Counted from the first letter of the stretch, positions 39,465 through 48,681 are shown. The stretch is 64,000 nt of DNA from JAEUMD01 sp036768475 (GCA_036768475.1 DAIPMW010000001.1:124001-188000), one strand, 5' to 3'. Notes: generated by a model not told the origin, from the sequence alone. Numbers and translations are program-made.

Positions 39465-40367
39465 CTACGGCCCGTTGTAATGCACCGTACCGAAGCCTGA
39501 GACGTCGTAGCCGCCCAGTTGTATTGCGCGTGCCGCGAACGCTTCGGATCGGCCGAAGGCGAGCAGCTTCTGTACCGCCGGCTCAAACACCGAGCGCCGC
39601 CAAATCACCAGATCGTAGCGTTCCTCCACCAAGGGGACAAAGCCGAGGCGGTATTGCCTGGCGACGGCCTCGATCGCGAGCCCGGCATCGGCACGTCCAT
39701 CCGCCACCGCTGCGGCAACATCCGCCTCCGTACGCGCCGGTGCATCGATCAACGAAATGTCCGAAAGCTTCATGTCGCGATCAGCCAGCAACCGCTCCAG
39801 AAGCACGAAGGCGCCTGCCTCGCGCTGGCGTCCGATCACCTTGCGGCGTCTCAGCGTCTCGACACTGTCCAGCTGCTGGGGATTGTCCGGCGCAACGATC
39901 AGACCCTGAACGCGACGCGCCCATTCGAGAACCACGACAGGCTGACCGGCGAGCTGGCGGCGCACGTGCCCCACGTTCCACGATTGGCCGACGGGAAAGC
40001 CTTCGTCCGCCAAATGCGTTCCGGCGAGCACGGATTCGGCCTTTGCCATCCGCCGGAGACCATCGAGACTGCCGCCGAAATTGACCGCAAGACCTGTCTC
40101 GGCTTCTCTGAGCGCCCAATCCAGCAGAGGATCATGGCTTCCGCCCACGATCGGGGGCCGGTCGGCAAGGCTCTCGGTTCCTCCTTTGAATTCCAGATTG
40201 CGGGCGAGCCACGCCTCTACCAGATCGCGCGGAAATAGAAGCTTGCCCGTAGCCCTTACGCACGGAATGTCGCCCTCCGCGACAAGATCGTAGACCTTGC
40301 GCTCCTTAAGGCGCAGCAGATCCGCCACCTCCTTGGTCGTCAGATAGGGATGCTGGCCATCTGCCAT
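39465..40367 (-). CDS. HTH regulator fused to periplasmic-binding-like sensor domain, probable tungstate/molybdate regulator
   Basis: A 300-residue protein from the ATG at 40367; a longer start at 40412 is possible. An excisionase/MerR-like helix-turn-helix (YLTTKEVADLLRLKERKVYDL) occupies about residues 8-55. The remaining 240 residues resemble a type II substrate-binding fold (COG1910, PBP-like), with GGSHDPLLDWAL, RQREAGAFVLLERLL and DGRADAGLAIEAVARQYRLGFVPL. It has no signal peptide, so the binding fold is used as a cytoplasmic sensor. It is convergent with tupA, so regulation of tupBCA by bound tungstate or molybdate is a reasonable inference. Confidence 0.8.
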   Translation of the reverse strand: MADGQHPYLTTKEVADLLRLKERKVYDLVAEGDIPCVRATGKLLFPRDLVEAWLARNLEFKGGTESLADRPPIVGGSHDPLLDWALREAETGLAVNFGGSLDGLRRMAKAESVLAGTHLADEGFPVGQSWNVGHVRRQLAGQPVVVLEWARRVQGLIVAPDNPQQLDSVETLRRRKVIGRQREAGAFVLLERLLADRDMKLSDISLIDAPARTEADVAAAVADGRADAGLAIEAVARQYRLGFVPLVEERYDLVIWRRSVFEPAVQKLLAFGRSEAFAARAIQLGGYDVSGFGTVHYNGP

Positions 40368-40766
40368 CGATTTTGCGCCCGCTGGTCGCGGTCTGGTGGT
40401 CGACCGCTTCAAATGAAGAAGAATTGATCTAGAGCATGGTTTAGCTGGAGTGTGCAGCGGTTCAGTGTGAAAAACATGCTCGAAACAAGGTGCTGGATCG
40501 CTTTCACGTTGCCGTCAAACAGGAACGCGATCTAGGAGCGATAATGCGTGATCCACCCCAGAGCAATCGGTAGTTCAGGCCGTAACCCTCTGAAGACAGC
40601 CGCATTCGGCTCTTGTCGTGCGAACCGACCCGCGACAAATCACCGGCCCCCCTTGTTTCTGCCCGATTTCCGATGAATTGAATCCGCTTGACGTGGTGGG
40701 CAACGGGACCGATCCTGCCGCGCGTCAGTTACCGGATACGGACAAACGACGAGGAGACGAGTTGGC
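40368..40766. other. divergent intergenic region with repeat copy c
   Basis: About 400 bp between the tungstate regulator and the copper-region genes. Repeat copy c occupies 40429-40535. The rest holds promoters for both directions that I cannot pinpoint. No metal-regulator operator was recognised. Confidence 0.5.
40429..40535. repeat. dispersed two-hairpin repeat, copy c
   Basis: About 107 bp from CTAGAGCATGGTTTAGCTGG to AACGCGATCTAG, with the shared GTGTGCAGCGGTTCAG and AACATGCTCGAAACAAGGTGC cores. It lies in the gap upstream of the copper genes. Confidence 0.9.
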
Positions 40767-41249
40767 GTGACAACGGCACGCTCGAGTCTGGCTTACCTGC
40801 TCGTGGCATTGCTCACGTGGACGAGCATTGCCGCAGGTGTCTTTGCGTCGGCCAACACGTCTCACCCGGCTGCGTTCGCCTCCCACTCCGCCGTCACCAA
40901 CAACCGCAGCGTTGACGCCCACCAGCACGGCAAATTCCAAGCGGCTGGCACGAACCATGCCGACACCATGGGACCTGCCGTCGATCATGCCACGAACCCT
41001 GATAGCGCCTGCATCGCAAGCTGCCTCGACGCCATCGCCGCAAAACTCGCCCCGCTGCCTCGCCGAGCCTTTGAGCCCGACGACACCGGCGGCATTGCGA
41101 TCGCCTCGACGCCGTTGCTGGCCCTGACGCTCCCAACGTTGCCTCTCCTCGATTCTCGTCGGAGGGCAATAGGCCCGCCTGATCCCGTTCATCAGGCACG
41201 CTCGGGCGCTGCACGCCTCGTGCTGGCCAACGCCCGCCTGCGCATCTGA
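40767..41249 (+). CDS. exported small protein with His/Cys motif at head of copper cluster
   Basis: A 160-residue protein of unknown function. The GTG start has GAGGAG eleven bases upstream. An N-terminal hydrophobic segment (about residues 7-28) is a signal or anchor. The middle is His-rich (VDAHQHGKF, NHADTMGPAVDHATN) and is followed by CIASC. The C-terminus is hydrophobic then basic. Short secreted proteins of this build occur before copper-efflux genes and are usually annotated as hypothetical or metal-binding regulatory. It lies 102 bp upstream of cusB on the same strand, so a role in copper handling is inferred. Confidence 0.65.
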   Translation: MTTARSSLAYLLVALLTWTSIAAGVFASANTSHPAAFASHSAVTNNRSVDAHQHGKFQAAGTNHADTMGPAVDHATNPDSACIASCLDAIAAKLAPLPRRAFEPDDTGGIAIASTPLLALTLPTLPLLDSRRRAIGPPDPVHQARSGAARLVLANARLRI

Positions 41250-41351
41250 CAAAATCCTGATCCGGTGACCTCGCGCGCGTCACCGCGCCTCTACGTGGCC
41301 GCAGGGCAGTGACGTCCTGACGGCATTTCCGTAAAGATCAGGATATTCCCC

Positions 41352-43148
41352 ATGCTCCAATTGATGAAGCACTCGCTGCTGTCGGCAGCATCGGTTGTGG
41401 CCCTGCTCGCAGCGACGCTTGCCCTCGGATCGATCACGCATCCTGCGATGATCGAGGCGCATGCAGCAGCCCCGCAAAGCAAAATCACCGCTCAGACCGA
41501 GGCAACGGCCCAGAAATGGACCTGCCCCATGCACCCGCATTACATCGCTGACGAGGCCGGCACCTGTCCGATCTGCGGCATGGATCTGGTCAAGCTCGAA
41601 ACGGGTGCATCACCACCCAATTCCGAGAAAAGTGCTCCTGGCCGCACCGCCATCACCGTCGCCCCCGAGATGCTGCAAACGATGGGTGTGCGCATCGCCA
41701 AGGCGGAAATGACGAGTTTCGGACGCATTATTCGCAGCTTCGGTATCGTTGCGGAAAACGAGCGTCTGCAGACCGAGTTGACCGCCCGACTGGAAGGTTG
41801 GATCGAGGATCTGCGAATCCGCGCCATCGGCGACCAGGTCAAGGAAGGCGATCTGCTGTTCACGGTCTACGCGCCCGAGTTCGCCGTCTCGCAGCGCGAC
41901 TACCTCGACGCATTGAAGGGCCGTGACCGGACACGGATCGAATCGGTCAAGACACGCCTGCGCGCCTTCGGAATGCAGGAGCGCGCCATTGATGAACTGG
42001 TCGCAAAGGGCCAGGCACTCGACTTCGTGCCCTACTATGCCGACCGTACGGGCACCGTATCCACAGTCGATCTGCGCCCCGGCAGCTACGTTAAGCGTGG
42101 CAGCATGCTCACCCGCATCCAGGACTATTCCCAGGTTTGGCTGATGGTGTCTGTGCCGGAGAAGGATATGGGCTTCATCTCTGTTGGCACGCCTGCCCGT
42201 GTCACGTTGCCGAACTTGCCCGGCCGCGAAGTCCTCGCCAAGGTGGAATACGTCTATCCGACCGTCGATACCCGGACACGCACGGGCAAGGTACGCCTCG
42301 TGCTCGACAACCCGGACGGCCAGCTGCGCCCCGGCGCCTATGCCGACGTTGCCTTCGAGGTCGCCTCCGAGCAGCGTCTTGCCGTTCCAACAGAGGCAAT
42401 CCTCGTCAGTGGCGGTGGGCGGTATGTCGTCGCTTCGCTTGGTCAGGGCCGGTTCGAGCCGCGCGCCGTAACGACAGGACTGAACTCCGGTCGGTGGACG
42501 GAAATCTCGGGTGAAGTCCAGAACGGCGACGAGATCGTTGTCTCCGGTCAATTCCTGATCGATTCCGAAAGCGCGCTGCGCGAAAGCTTCCGCAAACTGG
42601 AGCGACTGCAACTGCCGATGTCGTTGCTCAAGCTGACCGACACACAGTTCGCCATGGTCGATCACCTCGTCGATGCCGCGCTCTACCTCCACGAGGCGTT
42701 GACCGACAGCTACGATGTGGAGCCGAAATTCCTGACTGTTGCGATTGATGTGAAGACGCTGCTTTGGCCGGCCTTCCAGCACACGCGCCTCGCCTATGTC
42801 ATACAGGACAGCGTCACGGCACTTGAAAAGGCGCAGACGGCGCGCACTTCGAGCGAGGTCCAGGCAGCGCTTGCCCAATTGGTCAAGGCATTGATGCCTT
42901 GGATGCAGGAAGGCGCTCCGACCCATTACGCCAAAAAGAAACTCGCCATCTACCGTGAAACCGGAGCCGGACGCGCCTGGGTGCAAATGCAGGACAAACC
43001 GGTGAACCCGTATGGAGATGGATACGCCGAGCTTCTGCCATGGCCGCAGCCGGATGCACAGGCTGCCTCGTCCGCGACGACGGCTTCCGAGACGACCACC
43101 GCTTCCGACTCTCCTCCCGCCACGAACATGAGCGGTCACCGACACTGA
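41352..43148 (+). CDS. cusB: copper/silver efflux RND periplasmic adaptor (CusB-like) with extra metal-binding domains
   Basis: The membrane-fusion component of a heavy-metal RND pump, 598 residues. After a signal/anchor helix comes a heavy-metal-binding module at about residues 56-82 (WTCPMHPH ... CPICGMDLVKLE). The hairpin/lipoyl/beta-barrel adaptor core follows, including ARLEGWIEDLRI, GDLLFTVYAPE, LRPGSYVKRGSML and YPTVDTRTRTGKVRL. From about residue 425 a helical domain resembling DUF3347 is appended. It lies 28 bp upstream of cusA. Methionines and histidines in the added domains fit Cu(I)/Ag(I). Confidence 0.9.
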   Translation: MLQLMKHSLLSAASVVALLAATLALGSITHPAMIEAHAAAPQSKITAQTEATAQKWTCPMHPHYIADEAGTCPICGMDLVKLETGASPPNSEKSAPGRTAITVAPEMLQTMGVRIAKAEMTSFGRIIRSFGIVAENERLQTELTARLEGWIEDLRIRAIGDQVKEGDLLFTVYAPEFAVSQRDYLDALKGRDRTRIESVKTRLRAFGMQERAIDELVAKGQALDFVPYYADRTGTVSTVDLRPGSYVKRGSMLTRIQDYSQVWLMVSVPEKDMGFISVGTPARVTLPNLPGREVLAKVEYVYPTVDTRTRTGKVRLVLDNPDGQLRPGAYADVAFEVASEQRLAVPTEAILVSGGGRYVVASLGQGRFEPRAVTTGLNSGRWTEISGEVQNGDEIVVSGQFLIDSESALRESFRKLERLQLPMSLLKLTDTQFAMVDHLVDAALYLHEALTDSYDVEPKFLTVAIDVKTLLWPAFQHTRLAYVIQDSVTALEKAQTARTSSEVQAALAQLVKALMPWMQEGAPTHYAKKKLAIYRETGAGRAWVQMQDKPVNPYGDGYAELLPWPQPDAQAASSATTASETTTASDSPPATNMSGHRH

Positions 43149-43176
43149 TCGCGCCGCGGCTGAAGGAGCAAACCTC

Positions 43177-46100
43177 ATGACGCACGAACCCCATGATTTC
43201 ACCGGCAAGGATCCGACCAGATCCGGCGTCGCGCGTATTATCGAGTGGTCGATCTCCAACCAGCTCCTCGTGCTGGTCGGCGCTCTGGCTCTCGTGGTCG
43301 CCGGCTGGCTCGCGGTCCACAAGACGCCGCTCGATGCCATTCCCGACATGTCGGATACACAGGTGATCATCCGCACCGATTTCGCCGGCCAGGCGCCGCA
43401 AATCGTCGAGGATCTCGTCACCTATCCGCTATCCACGACGTTGCTCGGATTACCGCGGACCAAGACCGTCCGGGGTTTTTCCATGTTCGGCACGAGCTTC
43501 GTCTACGTGATCTTCCAGGACGGCATCGACCAATACTGGGCGCGCGCGCGCGTCATAGAAGCGCTCTCGAAGCTTTCCGGAACACTGCCGGAAAACGCCA
43601 CACCACAGATCGGTCCCGATGCCACAGGCGTCGGCTGGGTCTATCAATACGCGCTGATCGACCGCAGCGGACGCAACGACCTGTCGCAACTTCGCTCGCT
43701 CCAGGATTGGTTCTTGAAGTTCGAGCTGGCGACCGTACCGGGTGTCTCCGAGGTGGCCTCCGTCGGCGGCTTCGTCAAGGAATACCAGGTCCTCGTCGAT
43801 CCCAATCGGCTGCGCGCCTACGACGTGCCACTGTCGCGTATTGCAGAGGCCGTCCGCGCTGCCTCCAGCGAAGTCGGTGGCCGCGTCATCGAGCAGTCCG
43901 AGACGGAGCTTATGATTCGCTCGTCAGGCTACATCCAGGATCTCGACCAACTCCGCAATGTCGTCGTCTTCTCCGCTGCGGGAACGCCCGTTCTTCTTTC
44001 CGATATCGCCAACGTCGTGGAGGGTCCGGAGCTCCGCCGCGGCGTCGTCGAACTCGATGGCAAAGGCGAGGTCGTTGGCGGGATTGTCGTCATGCGGTCG
44101 GGCGAGAATGCGCTCAACGTCATCGACGCGGTAAAGAAGAAAATCGCGAAACTGCAATCGGGTCTGCCACAGGGCGTAGAGATTATTCCCGTTTACGATC
44201 GCGCGCCGCTCATCCGCGGCGCAGTCGAATATCTCTCGACGAAGCTCATCGAAGAAGGGATTGCCGTCGCGCTCGTCTGCCTCATCTTTCTCCTGCACGT
44301 GCGCTCTGCCTTCGTCGCAATCGTCACGCTGCCGCTAGGCGTGCTCGCTGCATTCATCGTCATGTCGGCACAGGGCATTACGGCGAACATCATGTCACTT
44401 GGCGGAATTGCGATCGCAATCGGCGCCATGGTCGACGCCTCGATCGTGATGGTCGAGAATGCCCACCGCAGGCTGTCCCATTTGTCGCCCGGCGACGCCG
44501 GTGACCCCGGAAAACGCCGCGCCGAGATCGTTCTCGCCGCCAAGGAAGTTGGCCCCGGCCTTTTCTTCTCGCTCCTCATCATTACCGTATCTTTTCTTCC
44601 CGTGCTGGCTCTTACCGGTCAGAGCTACCGCCTGTTCGCACCGCTTGCCTTTACCAAGACGTACGCGATGGCATTCGCTGCATTCCTGTCCGTAACGCTG
44701 GTGCCGGTGCTGATGCTCTGGCTCATACGCGGCCGCATTCTCGCCGAGGATAGGAATCCGCTGAACCGCCTGTTCGCCACACTTTATCGCCCACTTTTGC
44801 GCAGCGCCCTCAAAGCCCGATGGCTCATGCTCTTTCTGACCGTCGCCGCCGTTGGCTCAATCGCAATCCCGCTATCGCGCATCGGCTCGGAGTTCATGCC
44901 CGCACTCTACGAAGGCGAGCTGCTATACATGCCGACCACGCTACCGAGCGTTTCCATCACCAAGGCCAAGGAGATCCTCTCACAGACCAACCGGCTCATT
45001 TCGACCGTGCCCGAGGTGGAACGGGTCTTCGGCAAGCTCGGGCGCGCCGACACTGCGACCGACCCCGCACCCATCTCGATGATTGAGACCTGGATCAGGC
45101 TCAAACCCAAGACCGAATGGCGTCCTGGCCTGACCGTCGACCGGATAATCGAAGAGCTCGATCAACGCACAAAGCTGCCGGGACTGGTCAACTCCTGGGG
45201 TTATCCCATCAAGATTCGCATGGATATGATCTCGACCGGCATTCGCACGCCGGTCGGAATCAAGATCTCGGGTAACGATCTGGCCACAATCGACCGCGTG
45301 GCGCTCTCCGTCGAATCGGCCGTCAAGAAGGTCGCCGGCACACGCTCCGCATTCGCCGACCGTGTTCAAGGCGGGCGCTACGTGGAGATCCGCCCCAATC
45401 GCCGCGAGCTTGCCCGCCGCAACATCGACCTCGCCGTATTCCAGTCGGTGATCCAGACGTCGCTCGGAGGCATGAAACTTTCCGAATCCGTCCAGGGTCG
45501 CGAGCGCTACGACATCATTCTTCGCTACGACCGTCCCTTCCGTGAGGCGACGAGCCAGCTCGGCGAAATCCTCGTGCCGACACCTTCCGGCCAACACATC
45601 CCACTTGCCGAGATTGCCGACATCGCGATCGTCGACGGCCCGCCGATGATCAAATCAGAGAACGCCCGTTTGACCGGGTGGGTCTTCGTCGACATCGCCG
45701 GGCGTGACATCGGCAGCTACGTCAGCGACGCACAAAAGGAAATCTCTGCATCCGTCGATCTACCGCCCGGATATGCCATCACATGGTCGGGCCAGTTCGA
45801 GCAGATGCTGGAAGCGCGCCAGCGCCTCGCCATCGCAGTGCCCACCGTTGTCGTCATAATTTTCGTTCTCTTGATGATTCACTTCGGCAAGCTGGACCGA
45901 ACGCTCATCATAATGCTGTCGCTGCCGTTTGGCTTGATCGGTGGCCTGTGGGCCGTCGACCTTGCCGGCTATGACATGTCCGTCGCCGTCGCGGTCGGCT
46001 TCATCGCGCTCGGTGGCATTGCTGTCGAGACCGCGATCGTCATGCTGCTCTACATCGACAATCAGGTACGCGCTCACCCGCCCCGAACGCGCGAGGATTT

Positions 46101-46389
46101 GATCGAGGCCATCATGGCCGGCGCGGTCATGCGTGTCCGCCCGAAGCTCATGACGGTGCTGACGATTGTCGCCGGCCTGTTGCCGATCTTCTTCACCGAT
46201 GGCCTGGGTACGGATGTGATGCGCCGCATCGCCCTGCCCATGATCGGCGGAATGGTGTCGACGACCCTGCTGACCCTCATCGTCATTCCTGTCATTTATC
46301 TTGTTTGGGAGTCACGCAACGTGTCCCTCACAGCATCGCAGGGCGAAACTTCCGCGATTCCCGAACCGCACAAGGTGCACGTTTCCTAG
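43177..46389 (+). CDS. cusA: heavy-metal efflux RND transporter (CusA-like)
   Basis: The proton-driven inner-membrane pump of the tripartite copper/silver efflux system, 1070 residues, typical for the HME-RND class. It begins with a helix followed by KTPLDAIPDMSDTQVIIRTDF, and HME markers include FAGQAPQIVEDLVTYPL, GTSFVYVIFQDGIDQYWAR and the TM4 motif GAMVDASIVMVENAHRR. Two RND repeats with large periplasmic loops are evident. The stop codon TAG (46387-46389) is formed by the first bases of repeat copy d, so the repeat sets the C-terminus. Confidence 0.94.
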   Translation: MTHEPHDFTGKDPTRSGVARIIEWSISNQLLVLVGALALVVAGWLAVHKTPLDAIPDMSDTQVIIRTDFAGQAPQIVEDLVTYPLSTTLLGLPRTKTVRGFSMFGTSFVYVIFQDGIDQYWARARVIEALSKLSGTLPENATPQIGPDATGVGWVYQYALIDRSGRNDLSQLRSLQDWFLKFELATVPGVSEVASVGGFVKEYQVLVDPNRLRAYDVPLSRIAEAVRAASSEVGGRVIEQSETELMIRSSGYIQDLDQLRNVVVFSAAGTPVLLSDIANVVEGPELRRGVVELDGKGEVVGGIVVMRSGENALNVIDAVKKKIAKLQSGLPQGVEIIPVYDRAPLIRGAVEYLSTKLIEEGIAVALVCLIFLLHVRSAFVAIVTLPLGVLAAFIVMSAQGITANIMSLGGIAIAIGAMVDASIVMVENAHRRLSHLSPGDAGDPGKRRAEIVLAAKEVGPGLFFSLLIITVSFLPVLALTGQSYRLFAPLAFTKTYAMAFAAFLSVTLVPVLMLWLIRGRILAEDRNPLNRLFATLYRPLLRSALKARWLMLFLTVAAVGSIAIPLSRIGSEFMPALYEGELLYMPTTLPSVSITKAKEILSQTNRLISTVPEVERVFGKLGRADTATDPAPISMIETWIRLKPKTEWRPGLTVDRIIEELDQRTKLPGLVNSWGYPIKIRMDMISTGIRTPVGIKISGNDLATIDRVALSVESAVKKVAGTRSAFADRVQGGRYVEIRPNRRELARRNIDLAVFQSVIQTSLGGMKLSESVQGRERYDIILRYDRPFREATSQLGEILVPTPSGQHIPLAEIADIAIVDGPPMIKSENARLTGWVFVDIAGRDIGSYVSDAQKEISASVDLPPGYAITWSGQFEQMLEARQRLAIAVPTVVVIIFVLLMIHFGKLDRTLIIMLSLPFGLIGGLWAVDLAGYDMSVAVAVGFIALGGIAVETAIVMLLYIDNQVRAHPPRTREDLIEAIMAGAVMRVRPKLMTVLTIVAGLLPIFFTDGLGTDVMRRIALPMIGGMVSTTLLTLIVIPVIYLVWESRNVSLTASQGETSAIPEPHKVHVS

Positions 46390-46491
46390 AGCATGTTGAG
46401 CTGAAGTGCGCAGCACTTCAGCGTAAAAAAAATGCTCGAAACAAGATACTGGATCGCGTTCATGTTTCCGTCAAACATGAACGCGATCTAG
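46386..46491. repeat. dispersed two-hairpin repeat, copy d
   Basis: About 106 bp from CTAGAGCATGTTGAGCTGAA to AACGCGATCTAG. The second hairpin is a perfect 16-bp stem (GATCGCGTTCATGTTT pairing with AAACATGAACGCGATC). Its first four bases contain the stop codon of cusA. Confidence 0.92.
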
Positions 46492-46601
46492 CTGAAGAGT
46501 GGAGCAGGTCAGTGAGAAAAAACCTTATCAGAGCTTCAACGCACCGCATGGCCGAGATGGTCAATGCCACTTCCTATCAATAAGCGAAAGGACCGACTGC
46601 T

Positions 46602-46973
46602 ATGATCAAAACACTTGCGACAACGGTAGCCCTCGCCATCGCCGTTTACCCACTTTCGACACCTGTTTTCGCCGCTGACGCCAAGATGGATCATTCGCAG
46701 ATGGACCATGGCACCATGGATCACGCGGCCAAGCCTAGTGCAACCGAAGCCACCGGCACCGGCGTTGTCAACGCAGTTGATGCTACAAAAAAGCAGATCA
46801 ATCTCAATCACGACCCCATGCCGGAATTGGGCTGGCCTGCGATGACCATGGATCTGCCAGTCACCAACAAGGTCGATCTGGAAAAGATCAAGCCGGGCGA
46901 CAAGGTGACCTTTCGCTTGAAGCTGGGACGTGACAAGACCTACCGCATCACCGAGCTGGAAGCCGCGAAGTAA
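46602..46973 (+). CDS. cusF: periplasmic copper chaperone CusF-like
   Basis: Carries Cu(I)/Ag(I) in the periplasm to the CusB-CusA pump. The 123-residue protein has a signal peptide ending TPVFAAD. An N-terminal stretch with three MDH units (residues 29-41) precedes the CusF domain. The metal site corresponds to His70, Trp78, Met81 and Met83 (NHDPMPELGWPAMTM). It follows cusA after repeat copy d, so it may be cotranscribed or separately started. Confidence 0.93.
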   Translation: MIKTLATTVALAIAVYPLSTPVFAADAKMDHSQMDHGTMDHAAKPSATEATGTGVVNAVDATKKQINLNHDPMPELGWPAMTMDLPVTNKVDLEKIKPGDKVTFRLKLGRDKTYRITELEAAK

Positions 46974-46991
46974 TTTGGCGAGGGCGGACGC

Positions 46992-47477
46992 TCAAGTCCT
47001 TTGATGGCTTTCGAGCCAGTCGAGAACGTCCGCACTCCCCTTCTCCGCTTGGGCCTCCATGTCGCGGTAGCGGCGGATAAGCTCCTTGCCAAAATCGGTA
47101 AGGCGCGCTGCCGCACCTCCATGCCCATGCTCGGGCGTTGACACCGCCGGCTCGTCGAATGCCTGGTTGATCTGCTGCACGAAGAGCCAGGCGCGACGAT
47201 AGGAGACGTGCATGGCCTCGGCCGCACGTGATAGCGACCCAGCCTCCTCGATAAGCTCAAGAAGGCGGATCTTGCCCGGTCCGACACGCGCGCCGCCGGG
47301 CAGATCGAGTTGCAGCTTCACCGATATCCTCGGCGAACCGATAGTCGTACCGTCCGAAGATGCCTTGCGAGCACTTGCAGCGCTGTTTCGCACTCCGGCA
47401 TTGCGGGACGCGCTTGTCGCGGTCAATTCATTAACCATCGCATTCCTGGACACGCAGCAGGGTTGTTCAACCATCAT
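46992..47477 (-). CDS. ModE-type winged-helix transcriptional regulator
   Basis: A 161-residue protein from the ATG at 47477, which has GGAGG 12 bases upstream; GTG at 47498 and ATG at 47438 are alternatives. The C-terminal 110 residues match the DNA-binding domain of ModE (LysR-like winged helix): ARVGPGKIRLLELIEEAGSLSRAAEAM, SYRRAWLFVQQINQ and GHGGAAARLTDFGKELI. No molybdate-binding MopI domains follow, so it is a stand-alone HTH protein. It is divergent from mbfA and convergent with cusF. Its ligand and targets are unknown. Confidence 0.85.
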   Translation of the reverse strand: MMVEQPCCVSRNAMVNELTATSASRNAGVRNSAASARKASSDGTTIGSPRISVKLQLDLPGGARVGPGKIRLLELIEEAGSLSRAAEAMHVSYRRAWLFVQQINQAFDEPAVSTPEHGHGGAAARLTDFGKELIRRYRDMEAQAEKGSADVLDWLESHQRT

Positions 47478-47688
47478 GATACCACGCCGCCTCCGCACTC
47501 GGAAACAGTGCGGTTATGTGGGATGACAACGCAGCTTTTCTGCCTTGGGCCTCATTCGTCAACCAGCCCCGGCTACGGGACGCCGCGACCAGAGCGAGAG
47601 CGGCAACGTGTCTTTCCCATCGCACCCGATCCTATGCATACTGCAAACTCGGGCGACAATGACCATGAGCCTTGAGGAGCATACGCCG

Positions 47689-48681
47689 ATGCCGATTGGA
47701 CTGTCCTTGCCGGGATTTACTGCAAAGAAGCGTTTCGATGAGCTGACCCAGCAGGAAATTCTGGCGCTCGCCATCACGTCGGAAGAAGAGGACGGACATA
47801 TCTACGCGGCCTATGCCAACAAGCTCCGCGGCAACTACCCCGCTTCAGCAGCCGTCTTCGACGATATGGCGGCCGAGGAGAACGAGCATCGTCGCCGCCT
47901 GATCGACCTCTACCAGAAGCGGTTCGGCGACTTCATACTCCCTCTTCGCCGCGAGCACGTCGCGGGCTTTTATACGCGCAAGCCTGTCTGGCTGATCGAA
48001 AACCTTGGGCTGGACCGCATCCGCGAGGAAGTCGAGAGCATGGAGAGCCAAGCCCATGACTTCTACACCGAGGCCGCGCAGCGCGCCACGGACGCCGACA
48101 TCCGCAAGCTTCTGGGCGATCTCGCCGCAGCCGAGGCGAAGCATCAAGGCGTTGCCGAACGCTCGTTCGACACCCATCTAGGCCCCGAAGAACGCCAGAG
48201 CGAGGATCTCGCCTCTCACCGCCAGTTCGTCTTGACCTGGGTTCAGCCCGGCCTTGCCGGTCTCATGGATGGCTCGGTCTCAACACTTGCTCCCATCTTT
48301 GCAACGGCCTTTGCAACACAGAACACCTGGACCACATTCCTTGTTGGTCTTTCAGCCTCAGTCGGTGCTGGCATCTCCATGGGTTTCACCGAGGCTGCTC
48401 ATGACGATGGAAAAATCTCTGGACGCGGCTCGCCGGTAAAGCGCGGCATTGCCTCAGGCGTCATGACGACACTTGGCGGGCTGGGTCACGCGCTGCCTTA
48501 CCTCATTCCGTCGTTCTGGACCGCCACCATGCTCGCCCTGATCATCGTTTTTTTTGAGCTATGGGCGATCGTCTGGATTCAGAACCGCTACATGGAGACG
48601 CCTTTTTTCCGCGCCACCTTTCAAGTGGTTCTTGGCGGAGCACTGGTATTGGCAGCCGGCATAGTGATTGGCGGATCATAA
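47689..48681 (+). CDS. mbfA: membrane-bound ferritin MbfA (Er-VIT1 family)
   Basis: A 330-residue iron-handling protein. An N-terminal ferritin-like diiron domain (EEEDGHIYAAYANKL, AAEENEHRRRLIDLY, MESQAHDFY, AAEAKHQ) is followed by a VIT1-like membrane domain from about residue 175 with about four helices (GLMDGSVSTLAPIFA ... VGAGISMGFTEAAHDDG). In Agrobacterium and Bradyrhizobium MbfA exports iron and protects against iron and peroxide stress under Irr control. The ATG at 47689 with GAGGAG nine bases upstream is the best start; two earlier ATGs (47659, 47665) are possible. No iron-control element was recognised. Confidence 0.92.
   Translation: MPIGLSLPGFTAKKRFDELTQQEILALAITSEEEDGHIYAAYANKLRGNYPASAAVFDDMAAEENEHRRRLIDLYQKRFGDFILPLRREHVAGFYTRKPVWLIENLGLDRIREEVESMESQAHDFYTEAAQRATDADIRKLLGDLAAAEAKHQGVAERSFDTHLGPEERQSEDLASHRQFVLTWVQPGLAGLMDGSVSTLAPIFATAFATQNTWTTFLVGLSASVGAGISMGFTEAAHDDGKISGRGSPVKRGIASGVMTTLGGLGHALPYLIPSFWTATMLALIIVFFELWAIVWIQNRYMETPFFRATFQVVLGGALVLAAGIVIGGS

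Noticed and set aside
41610..43421. 603-codon minus-strand frame antisense to cusB
   Set aside because: Very long but antisense to a well-supported CDS; no ribosome site or domain motifs.
43245..44504. 419-codon plus-strand frame inside cusA
   Set aside because: Arg-rich out-of-frame reading of cusA.
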